Assembly: GCA_031283515.1 (NCBI GenBank)
Contig: JAITBS010000663.1
Location: 1-10,802 of the forward strand
Source: Planctomycetaceae bacterium
GTDB taxonomy: Bacteria > Planctomycetota > Planctomycetia > Pirellulales > Thermoguttaceae
Direction: 5' to 3'
Length of the DNA stretch: 10,802 nucleotides
Shown here: piece after piece, positions 1 to 6,681 of the stretch
Position numbering within the stretch: position 1 is the first letter of the stretch
How the letters are laid out: each line of letters starts with the position of its first letter
Position numbers and translations under genes: made by a program
The notes under the pieces: generated by a model
What the model was told of the DNA's origin: nothing
Databases searched by the model: none
Seen by the model: only the letters and a program-made list of their open reading frames with translations

Positions 1-41
1 CCGAATAGTAACACAATAAGATCATGACGGAATAGTTACAA
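1..41. repeat. Pair of degenerate 14-bp direct repeats downstream of uvrC
   Basis: CCGAATAGTAACAC (1-14) and CGGAATAGTTACAA (28-41) are two near copies separated by 13 bases, just beyond the uvrC stop codon. A third copy, CTGAATAGTTACAA, sits at 7438-7451 in the other large gap. The shared core is GAATAGTWACA. Function is unknown; this may be a dispersed short intergenic repeat. Chance similarity in AT-rich DNA cannot be excluded from one window. Confidence 0.35.
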
Positions 42-43
42 AA

Positions 44-1384
44 TTATTCTTTTGAGAATCGGTTTTTGCGCAAGATGTGATGATAATGTTGCGCGAAACG
101 ATGAGCTTCATCACGGACGTATTGCAAAAGACGCAACGCGAAAGAATGACGGCTTAACCGGAGCGGATTCTCTTGATTTGGTACAAAAACTTCTTCTTCC
201 CGTTTTGCCAATGAAATAACAAGCCCCGGCTGAAACGGTGTTCGGGATAACGCCGTTAAAACCGAATGCAATTGACCTTTCCCACCGTCAATCAGTAAAA
301 GATCAGGATTGGGATAATCCGTTTCTTCATGGGAAAACCGCCGCGAAACCACTTCCGCCATACTTGCAAAATCGTCAATGCCCCGAACCGTTTTAATTTT
401 GTAACGCCGATAACCGGGTTTGAACGGCAAACCGTCAATAAACCGGACTAAACTGGCAACCATGTCCGTCCCGCTAAGATGGGCAATATCAATTCCCTCA
501 ATAGTTCGCGGAATAGTATCCAATTTGAAAATCTTTTTCAGTCCCAACACTCCACGACGCGGATCAATCATAAACGCTTCCGGCTGAATATTTGTATCAA
601 TTTCGCCTCGTTGATCAAGCGTTTCCAGAAGATGGATTTGATCACGGAGTTCGGCAGCAAGTTCATAAAATCTCTTTTCGGCAGCCTCACGCATTTCGTG
701 TTGAAGATCGGTCAGCAAGGATTTTTTGTGACCTTCGAGAAAACGAATCAAACGATTAATATTTTTCCGGTAATCTTCCGCAGTGATACGAAAATTACAC
801 GGTGCGGAACACTGATGAATCGAATGCAAAAGGCACGGACGGAACCAACGCCAACGTTCATCGTTTACCCGTAAATCCAATGTACACGCTCGGAACTTGA
901 AAATCTTTTGTAACACAAGAATCGCTCCGCGTAAACCGCCGGAATTGGTAAACGGTCCAAATAACCGAACTCCATGTTCTTTGGGTGTTCGTGTAATTTC
1001 GACACGCGGAAACGGTTCACGTGTACGAATTTGAAGATAAGGAAATGTTTTCGAATCTTTCAGATCACGGTTATATTTCGGCTGAATATCTTTAATCAAT
1101 CGGGCTTCCAGCAACAACGCATCCACTTCACTTTCCGTTTCAATAAAATCTATGTCGTGTATTTCAGGAATCAGCGGAGCAGTTCGGGAATCTTCAAGAG
1201 CCGCTTTGTGAAAATAGGAACCGGCTCGGTTACGTAAATCTTTCGCCTTGCCAATGTAAATCACACATCCGGAATTGTCTTTCATCAAATAAACACCGGC
1301 ATGATGCGGAAACATTCGGACTTTTTCCGATGCCGGTAAATTGTCACACAAACACTCTGATTCCTGTTTCGATAAATCGTCCAT
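44..1384 (-). CDS. uvrC: UvrC-type excinuclease subunit, short form lacking the C-terminal HhH module
   Basis: UvrC is recruited to the UvrB-DNA lesion complex in nucleotide excision repair and cuts 3' then 5' of the damage. Residues are numbered from the ATG at 1384 (446 aa). The N-terminal GIY-YIG nuclease shows GVY at 30-32, YIG at 43-45, an Arg near 51-53 and metal-binding Glu93 in LLLEARLIK. Cys167, 184, 192 and 196 match the [4Fe-4S] ligand pattern (last three as C-x7-C-x3-C). A UVR (UvrB-binding) motif lies at about 222-258. The RNase H-like 5' nuclease keeps a D-D-H triad: Asp299 (GIDIAH), Asp366 (LLIDGGKG), His428 (DEAHRFA). Typical UvrC is about 600 aa; this one stops about 18 residues after DEAHRFA, so the (HhH)2 DNA-binding domain is absent, and the UVR-to-nuclease linker is only about 40 residues. 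No HhH coding is visible in any frame of the 43 bases beyond the stop. An in-frame TTG at 1414 would add ten residues; I prefer the ATG. No clear ribosome binding site. Confidence 0.93.
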   Translation of the reverse strand: MDDLSKQESECLCDNLPASEKVRMFPHHAGVYLMKDNSGCVIYIGKAKDLRNRAGSYFHKAALEDSRTAPLIPEIHDIDFIETESEVDALLLEARLIKDIQPKYNRDLKDSKTFPYLQIRTREPFPRVEITRTPKEHGVRLFGPFTNSGGLRGAILVLQKIFKFRACTLDLRVNDERWRWFRPCLLHSIHQCSAPCNFRITAEDYRKNINRLIRFLEGHKKSLLTDLQHEMREAAEKRFYELAAELRDQIHLLETLDQRGEIDTNIQPEAFMIDPRRGVLGLKKIFKLDTIPRTIEGIDIAHLSGTDMVASLVRFIDGLPFKPGYRRYKIKTVRGIDDFASMAEVVSRRFSHEETDYPNPDLLLIDGGKGQLHSVLTALSRTPFQPGLVISLAKREEEVFVPNQENPLRLSRHSFALRLLQYVRDEAHRFAQHYHHILRKNRFSKE

Positions 1385-1432
1385 GAACTCAATGCCGGTT
1401 AAATATATGTCCAAAAATTACGCTGATATTTA

Positions 1433-1626
1433 GTCCGCAGATTACGCCGATTTTCGCACAAATTTTTTTGAGATTTTTTTAGAACACGAAACACACAAAA
1501 TAGCACGAAAAATACGAAATTTTTGTTTTGACTCTTTTCGAGTTATTTCGTGATTTTTCATGTGGTTCGTGTTCTAAAAAAAATAATCTCAAAAAAAATT
1601 GTCCAAAAATTGGTGTAATCTGCGGA
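1433..1626. repeat. Long imperfect inverted repeat (about 194 bp) between the HMT-MTHFR gene and uvrC
   Basis: The outer ends are exact reverse complements: GTCCGCAGATTA (1433-1444) and TAATCTGCGGAC (1615-1626). Inward, the arms keep matching with small differences: TTTTTTTGAGATT (1463-1475) against AATCTCAAAAAAA (1585-1597), then AGAACACGAA (1481-1490) against TTCGTGTTCT (1566-1575), then ACGAAAT (1514-1520) against ATTTCGT (1545-1551). Each arm is about 85 bp with a short centre near 1521-1544. Two word families are present: 'CCGCAGATTACGCC' and 'CACGAAA'-type. A second, weaker ATTACGCTGAT word lies just outside at 1418-1428. Transcribed from either strand it would fold into one long hairpin. 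It could be a MITE-like element, a repeat-derived palindrome or an mRNA-processing or terminating structure. It encodes no credible protein. Confidence 0.8.
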
Positions 1627-1641
1627 CAAAAAAATTGCGTG

Positions 1642-3504
1642 TTATTCCAACACCGCAAGAGCAATTTCCACTCGCCCAAACGGAGCACTCACCTGAACAC
1701 CGCCAACACGATGACGTACTGCCGCAATCATTTCACGGGCAATCTCAACTCCAACCGCTAATTGATCTTCTTTTGAATGTTTTGACACGGCTTGCATCCG
1801 GTTCATTGTCTCGTCCGGAACAATCACGCCCGGAACTTCGTTTTGCATAAATTCTGCGTTACGATAACTTGCCAACGGCCAGATTCCGGCAAGAATCGGA
1901 ATCGGACAATCACCAATCGCATCCAAAAATAAAAGCAAAGCGTTGGGATCAAATACAGGTTGTGTAATTGCAAATTCGGCTCCGGCATCAATTTTTTTAC
2001 GAAACCGGTCTAATTCCCGTTTTCGATCTAATGAAGTTGGATCAAGTCCGACACCGATAGCAGCGTGAGTTGGCGAAAGAGCCTGACCGCCAAGATCAAT
2101 TCCGTGATTCAAACGCCGTTGAACCGCCGACATACCAATTGAATCCGTATCGAAAACTCCTGTCGCATCAGGATAACCTCCGAGTTTGGGAGGATCGCCG
2201 GTTACAAAAAGCAGGTTTCTAATTCCGAATGCCGCACAACCAAGAAGATCCGCTTGCATTCCAATCAAATTTCGGTCACGGCAACAGAAATGCAAAATCG
2301 GTTCGATATTGGCTTCCCGAAGAATTTGTTGCGCAACAACCAACGGTGAAATACGGGAACTTGCTCTGGGACCGTCGGGAATGTTAATAGCGTCAATTCC
2401 GTGACGATAAAGTTTCCGGCTTTTTTCAATGATGTCCGTCAAATCGTAACCGCGCGGCGGAACCAATTCAACGGTGGTAACCCAAGCATGTCGGGCAAGT
2501 TTCCACGATAACCGTGAACGGTCTTGAAAGGGAGTTTCCGGTTGTTCTTTTACTTCCGGTTGTGCAGCGTGAAGAATTGTTTTTGCGGATCGTCCTTTGT
2601 CGAGCGGTTTAATCATTTTGGCGATTTCATGAATATGTTCCGGCGTCATTCCGCAACAACCGCCCACTGCCGCAACACCAAGATTCGCAAGCCGCATCGC
2701 ATAAGTCGCCACATATTCCGGTGAACAATAATAAATCTGACGTCCTTCAAATTCTTTTGGAGTTCCGGCATTCGGCTGGACAATCAACGGTAAATGTGTA
2801 ACTTTAACTGCTTCTTCTGTTGCTTGTAACAGTCCTTCGGGTCCCACACCGCAATTGATTCCAAACGCAATAGGTTGAGCGAGATTGTCGGGAATTGGAG
2901 CAAGGAGTCGGGCGATGGGTTCACCTGATGCGGATTCTTTATCCGAAACAACGGTACAGGATAAAACAAAAGGAATTTGGGAACGTTTTGACATTGCCCG
3001 TGCCGCCCGTTCCATTGCTTCGCGGGACGGTTGTGTTTCGAATAATATCACATCAACTCCCTTACCCGAATCCCAAAGCGCATCAACTTGTTCAAGAATC
3101 ATTGTTTCGAGTTCTGATTCTGTGTAGGTTCCCAAGTGAATGGGACCAATCGAACCGGCAACAAACAATGAATTTTCGGGAGAAGAACCGCTCTCCGGTG
3201 TTTGTGAGCCGGACATCGCAATTTTACGGGCAATTCGTACACCGGCTTTGTTAATGTCAACAAGCCGGTCAGCAATTCCGTATTTTTCCAACGTATGCCG
3301 ATTGGCTCCAAACGTGTTTGTGGTCAAAACATCTGCGCCTGCTTCGCGGTAATCTGTCAGAATTTGCTCAATCAGATTTGGTTCTGTCAGGTTAAGTTCA
3401 TCGAAACAACGGTTTGTAAAAATGTGATGCCGATAAAGTTCTGTTCCCATCGGACCGTCGAAAACAAGAAGACGTTGATGGAGAGCTTCCGTAAATGTGG
3501 ACAT
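1642..3504 (-). CDS. Bifunctional homocysteine S-methyltransferase / 5,10-methylenetetrahydrofolate reductase
   Basis: A 620-residue fusion of the kind typified by Bacillus YitJ, at the usual length of about 610-620. Residues 1-300 form the homocysteine methyltransferase barrel: FDGPMGTELYR at 15-25, NTFGANRH at 63-70, and the three zinc-binding cysteines Cys218 (GINCG) and Cys283/284 (GGCCG), which activate the homocysteine thiol. After a variable linker (about 300-335), residues 340-600 are a methylenetetrahydrofolate reductase (FAD-binding barrel). This has Glu346 in VELVPPRG at the catalytic-acid position, DAINIPDGPRASSR at 371-384, VTGDPP at 434-439 and ITQPVFD at 513-519. The second half makes 5-methyl-THF; the first makes methionine from homocysteine. 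No cobalamin-binding domain is fused, so the methyl route between halves (a separate corrinoid protein or another donor) is not settled by sequence. Start is ATG at 3504 with no Shine-Dalgarno; I see no SAM riboswitch in the short leader. It is followed by the inverted repeat and uvrC on the same strand. Confidence 0.95.
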   Translation of the reverse strand: MSTFTEALHQRLLVFDGPMGTELYRHHIFTNRCFDELNLTEPNLIEQILTDYREAGADVLTTNTFGANRHTLEKYGIADRLVDINKAGVRIARKIAMSGSQTPESGSSPENSLFVAGSIGPIHLGTYTESELETMILEQVDALWDSGKGVDVILFETQPSREAMERAARAMSKRSQIPFVLSCTVVSDKESASGEPIARLLAPIPDNLAQPIAFGINCGVGPEGLLQATEEAVKVTHLPLIVQPNAGTPKEFEGRQIYYCSPEYVATYAMRLANLGVAAVGGCCGMTPEHIHEIAKMIKPLDKGRSAKTILHAAQPEVKEQPETPFQDRSRLSWKLARHAWVTTVELVPPRGYDLTDIIEKSRKLYRHGIDAINIPDGPRASSRISPLVVAQQILREANIEPILHFCCRDRNLIGMQADLLGCAAFGIRNLLFVTGDPPKLGGYPDATGVFDTDSIGMSAVQRRLNHGIDLGGQALSPTHAAIGVGLDPTSLDRKRELDRFRKKIDAGAEFAITQPVFDPNALLLFLDAIGDCPIPILAGIWPLASYRNAEFMQNEVPGVIVPDETMNRMQAVSKHSKEDQLAVGVEIAREMIAAVRHRVGGVQVSAPFGRVEIALAVLE

Positions 3505-3513
3505 AGTTTTAAT

Positions 3514-3548
3514 TTAGTTAATAGTGAGCAGTGAATGGTGAATAATTA
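3514..3548. repeat. Degenerate heptamer tandem repeat (5 x 7 bp) upstream of HMT-MTHFR
   Basis: Five consecutive heptamers read TTAGTTA ATAGTGA GCAGTGA ATGGTGA ATAATTA. The phase is strict at 7 bp and the consensus is roughly ATAGTGA. The array starts 10 bp upstream of the start codon at 3504, so it lies in the leader or promoter region of that gene. Short heptanucleotide arrays of this look are known intergenic repeats in several bacterial groups; a regulatory role here is only conceivable. Confidence 0.55.
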
Positions 3549-3677
3549 AACAGAAAATCGGAAAACAATGATAAATACCGTCTCTTTTATATCACTAAAC
3601 TACACGGCTGTCGAGAGGTAAAATACAACAGTAAAAAATTTTGTAATTATTCAATTCTATAAATATTCAACTCCTTG

Positions 3678-3917
3678 TCAGATCGAAATCTCACAATAAC
3701 TTATCGCATTTTGAGTTTCAAACCATTGGTTGTTAGTTTTTTTACGAGCACCTTTTTCTCCTGTTTGCTTTAATCTATCGTATCCGAAGCTTAAAAGAGG
3801 TGCTTTTACAGCAAGATGGTTTTCAATATCAATTTTAAGACTTGGGACTGTTGTGATCAGATATAAATCTGAAAAATCGTAACTATAACGCTTAATATCA
3901 CGCCCCCGTAATATTGG
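3678..3917 (-). pseudogene. Relic of a type IIG (Eco57I/TaqI-like) restriction-modification enzyme, specificity-domain fragment
   Basis: Reading the minus strand from CCA at 3917 gives 79 sense codons up to TGA at 3680-3678, immediately preceded by an in-frame TGA (3920-3918) and with no start codon at its head. The peptide begins PILRGRDIKRYSYDF, continues SDLYLITTVPSLKIDIENHL, then LLSFGYDRLKQTGEKGARKK and NNQWFETQNAISYCEIS. These are hallmark blocks of the target-recognition domain that follows the N6-adenine methylase in single-chain type IIG enzymes: the GRDIKRY entry motif, the 'P.l..hL' helix, the RLKQTGEKGARKK loop and WFETQ. The methylase core (NPPY motif) and nuclease are missing on both sides, so this is a decayed remnant. 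The end, SYCEIS, may be an internal deletion joining SY to a later strand; that is inference. It lies in the 439-bp gap 3505-3943. Apart from this relic and the heptamer array, the gap is AT-rich with nothing else recognisable. Confidence 0.8.
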
Positions 3918-3943
3918 TCATTTTTTTACCGTGTAATGTATAT

Positions 3944-6367
3944 TTACGGTTTATCGTTTGGATCGGTTGTCAGGAAAAAACGGTCAACAAGAGCATCGGG
4001 TTCACGTGGGCGAAGTGTAATTCGCCATGTTCCCGGTTCTAGTTTTAAGGGAACAATTGGTTTTTGGTTTTCCAATTTCAGCGGAACCCAACGCCAATCC
4101 GTACCAGAACCTATATGCCATGCACCACCACTTCCTTTGGAAAGATACAGCCCGTCGTGAACCTGTTTCGCCCAATCAATCATAAAAGAATCATGTTCGG
4201 GATCAATCGCGGAAACACGTGCCCAAAGATAATAATCGCCAGCCCGCTTAATATCCAGCAGCCAGAAAGCATCTCCGTTGACCCGAACCACCCTTTTACC
4301 GGAAGCTTCGTTGTTTGGTTCGATTAAGAAATTAAAGAAACAAAAACCGTTTTCCGCTTCCCAATAAGTTTGGGTAGATTCCAACGGAATCGGTTTTAAT
4401 TCGGTTTTCCGTTTGACCAAATCAGCAATCATGGGAATTTGTTCCAAAATGGGGCGTCCTAAATCGTTTCCATTTAGTGTCAAAATTCCGTTTGGTTCCG
4501 CCGGTTCCGTGATCACCTGAAATGATGGAGTTGCCAATTCCGTACCAATTGCAGAAATGGAACCATCGCTTCCGGCAATTTGAATCGCAATATGATTCCC
4601 TTGTACCTCTAATTTTTCAATTGGTGCTTCTGCGAAATTCCGACACCAAGTATCGAATTTTTCAACAGAATCGAGGTTCGAACCAACCCGAACCCAAAAA
4701 GCAGCTCCGGGCGGAGCAGTGAGTCCGTCGTAAGAAATCGGAACACCCTGAGACCAATGTTGAACCGTAAGCCGGTAAACTCCATGTTTGTTGCCGTCAT
4801 TCACCAAAAACGCCTTCGGCGATTGACCATCTTTGTCCCGCGTCCAAAGAACACGAATTCCAAACGCTTTATTTCCATATCGAAAAACAATCGCTTTGTC
4901 GCCGGCTTCAACCGGTTCCGCAGATAATTCAATAGGATTATTGTTAAGAAAAATTGTTTCCGGTTTTCGAAAAACGAAATGAGATTGAACATTGGTCAAC
5001 ACAGGATCATTCAGTGTTTCCGGCGTATAAACGACAATTCCGAGTGCGTCAACGGTACGCTGTGCACCGAACCAAAACGCTTCGGCGTGAAGTGCTTTTT
5101 CATGACCGGCGTTGGAGGTTGGGTAACGGTTTGTACCGTAGGGGTCTTCGCGTCCGTCGGCAATGAAATAATTACGCGGCAGGAACTTGGGCGGTTCTTG
5201 AGGCAACTTTTGAGGCAATCCCTCAAAATCCGCCAAATCAACTGTTAAAACCATATTTTGTCTGGCTCCGCGATAAGGTGCTCCGGCAGAACCAAGTGCA
5301 ATATCGTTCAAAATATAAGAAGTTGCCCATTGTCCCTGACCACCTCCCCAACGCCGAACAATAAGACGCGGATATTGTTGATTCCGTTCAAGAATTTTTT
5401 TGTCGGGTTTATAAAGAGCATGAAACGAATTGAGATATTCGGGATTTTTTGTACTGTTATCGGTGGGAGCAAGACCGGCAAAATCGAAAAACCGTGTTGT
5501 TCCGGCAACTCCGTAAAGATAATTGTAAGTTCGGCTTTGTGCTCCGGCGTGACGAAAAGAAGGTTGGTACCAATTCAGTGCTAAATCCGTCCAGAAAAGA
5601 TCAAGCAATTTTTGAATTGCCAGTTTTGTTGACGAGTTTTTAATGTAACGAAGACCAAGTTGCAAGGCATCGACATCAACAGCATAATAGGTTGGACTGT
5701 TGTATTCAAAAATTCCATGATCCCAAATATTCAGCAGAAAAAATTGTAAACGCCGCTCTCCTTCCTGAACAGCATCAGGACGGTCAAAAATTTGTCCGAG
5801 AATAATAAGATGAACGAAATTATAAATAGCGATATTCGTGTAATCAGAACGAACACGATGTTTCAAGCAGCCGTCCACAGAACGCCGCAATATTCGTGCA
5901 AGAATAAGCCGTGCTTCGGGCGGCAATTTATCGCGTGCTTCAAACCAGATGGGAATCGCATGAGCGGCAACAAATTCAACGGCGTTTTGATCCGTCACTT
6001 CCGGTGTTCGCCAATACCAACGGAAATTGCCGAATGTCCGGCTTTCAGGGTTCCGGTCTTGCATTTCCTCCGCAAGTTTCAGTAACGGAATAACCGGCTC
6101 CAACGAGGGACGTTTCTCTTCCGGTAAATCAACATTGGCAGAAGCAAGAAGATAACACTGATCAATCAGTGAACGAACTCCAAGATTCTCCCAAGGTTCT
6201 GCGTTCCCATTTTTGAGGAGACGTTTGACGAATCCTTCGGCGGCGGGAATTGCTCTTGAGTAATAATTTTCGAGCCGGTCGGATTCAACTGCTGGAACGG
6301 TAACAACAAAAGTAATCGTTCCGAAAAAACAAAGAATACCAAAAAATGTTGAAAAAATTCGTAGCAT
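3944..6367 (-). CDS. Secreted alpha/alpha-toroid, polysaccharide-lyase-like protein with C-terminal carbohydrate-binding-like module
   Basis: Not assignable to a named family by eye. From the ATG at 6367 it has 807 residues. Residues 1-28 look like a signal peptide (short basic start, FFGILCFFGTITFVVTV, then PAVES). Residues about 30-300 are helical and resemble the alpha/alpha toroid of heparinase II/III- or chondroitin-lyase-like proteins; the strongest blocks are YTNIAIYNFVHLIILG (176-191), FEYNSPTYYAVDVDAL (220-235) and PSFRHAGAQSRTYNYLYG (269-286), rich in Asn, His, Tyr and Arg suited to uronate-sugar chemistry. Residues about 330-620 read as beta-strands, probably a sandwich. Residues about 665-807 (YWEAENG ... 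FWLLDIKRAGDYYLWARV ... WRWVPL ... RPREPDALVDRFFLTTDP) look like a CBM6/35-type jelly roll. A lyase role on an acidic polysaccharide is inference. An in-frame ATG at 6454 would add 29 residues (MTDNV...) across an A12 tract; I prefer 6367 because it places the signal peptide at the N-terminus. No Shine-Dalgarno is seen. Confidence 0.75.
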   Translation of the reverse strand: MLRIFSTFFGILCFFGTITFVVTVPAVESDRLENYYSRAIPAAEGFVKRLLKNGNAEPWENLGVRSLIDQCYLLASANVDLPEEKRPSLEPVIPLLKLAEEMQDRNPESRTFGNFRWYWRTPEVTDQNAVEFVAAHAIPIWFEARDKLPPEARLILARILRRSVDGCLKHRVRSDYTNIAIYNFVHLIILGQIFDRPDAVQEGERRLQFFLLNIWDHGIFEYNSPTYYAVDVDALQLGLRYIKNSSTKLAIQKLLDLFWTDLALNWYQPSFRHAGAQSRTYNYLYGVAGTTRFFDFAGLAPTDNSTKNPEYLNSFHALYKPDKKILERNQQYPRLIVRRWGGGQGQWATSYILNDIALGSAGAPYRGARQNMVLTVDLADFEGLPQKLPQEPPKFLPRNYFIADGREDPYGTNRYPTSNAGHEKALHAEAFWFGAQRTVDALGIVVYTPETLNDPVLTNVQSHFVFRKPETIFLNNNPIELSAEPVEAGDKAIVFRYGNKAFGIRVLWTRDKDGQSPKAFLVNDGNKHGVYRLTVQHWSQGVPISYDGLTAPPGAAFWVRVGSNLDSVEKFDTWCRNFAEAPIEKLEVQGNHIAIQIAGSDGSISAIGTELATPSFQVITEPAEPNGILTLNGNDLGRPILEQIPMIADLVKRKTELKPIPLESTQTYWEAENGFCFFNFLIEPNNEASGKRVVRVNGDAFWLLDIKRAGDYYLWARVSAIDPEHDSFMIDWAKQVHDGLYLSKGSGGAWHIGSGTDWRWVPLKLENQKPIVPLKLEPGTWRITLRPREPDALVDRFFLTTDPNDKP

Positions 6368-6548
6368 CGCTTTTGAAAAAAAAAAAATTAAAATTAAATT
6401 TATTATTGTAGAAAAGTAAGTGATTATTTGCTTGCGGCGGACATTATCCGTCATTTACCGAATGATTCAGGTGATACTTTTTGCGTTCATTATTTTAATG
6501 TTGCAATAATTTATATTAAACAATTCCAAGTTGTTTTTTAATTTTCAG

Positions 6549-6622
6549 CCGTCACAGGGACAAGTCGGTGAGTACACCGGCACAACGGTGGGTGAAAACC
6601 CTTCGGCAAAACGTTGCCTATC
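6549..6622 (+). ncRNA. Candidate structured RNA or hairpin-rich intergenic repeat
   Basis: This GC-richer island lies in the AT-rich gap 6368-6681. On the plus strand it folds as GTCGGTG(6564-6570)-AGTA-CACCGGC(6575-6581), a 7-bp stem with one G-T wobble. Next is GGGT(6590-6593)-GAAA-ACCC(6598-6601), a GNRA-type tetraloop hairpin, enclosed by CAACG(6583-6587) pairing with CGTTG(6612-6616). The GNRA loop exists only in plus-strand RNA, hence the strand chosen. It matches no riboswitch or housekeeping RNA I can name. A minus-strand frame also reads open as RDRQRFAEGFSPTVV... ending CPCDG and a stop, but without a start, so it could instead be a decayed coding piece or a dispersed repeat. Its position 182-255 bp upstream of the toroid gene (opposite strand) allows a leader role, which I cannot support further. 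Confidence 0.35.
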
Positions 6623-6681
6623 TCTTAAAAAAATCGTAACTTAATAAAACATCAATCAAGTGAATGCAAGAAGTAGATAAT

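Noticed and set aside
479..874. Open plus-strand frame antisense to uvrC
   Set aside because: The opposite strand encodes an unmistakable UvrC with intact active sites; the antisense reading has no recognisable domain or signal.
1479..1688. Small minus-strand frame across the inverted repeat
   Set aside because: The peptide mainly translates the palindrome's CACGAAA and poly-T words and overlaps the HMT-MTHFR 3' end; not a credible gene.
2895..3254. Open plus-strand frame antisense to HMT-MTHFR
   Set aside because: Shadow of the real coding strand; composition and peptide show nothing protein-like.
3922..3950. Inverted ACCGT/ACGGT pair beside a T7 run at the end of the toroid gene, as a possible terminator
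   Set aside because: Read in the gene's direction the hairpin is followed by A residues, not T residues, so it does not fit a Rho-independent terminator.
4670..4690. GGTTCGAACC-like sequence resembling a tRNA T-arm
   Set aside because: It lies inside the coding frame of the toroid protein, with no acceptor stem, anticodon arm or other tRNA features around it.
6549..6601. Resemblance to a cyclic-di-GMP (GEMM) riboswitch through 'CACAGGGACAA'
   Set aside because: Only one short word matches; the remaining conserved GEMM segments and tetraloop-receptor arrangement are not found.
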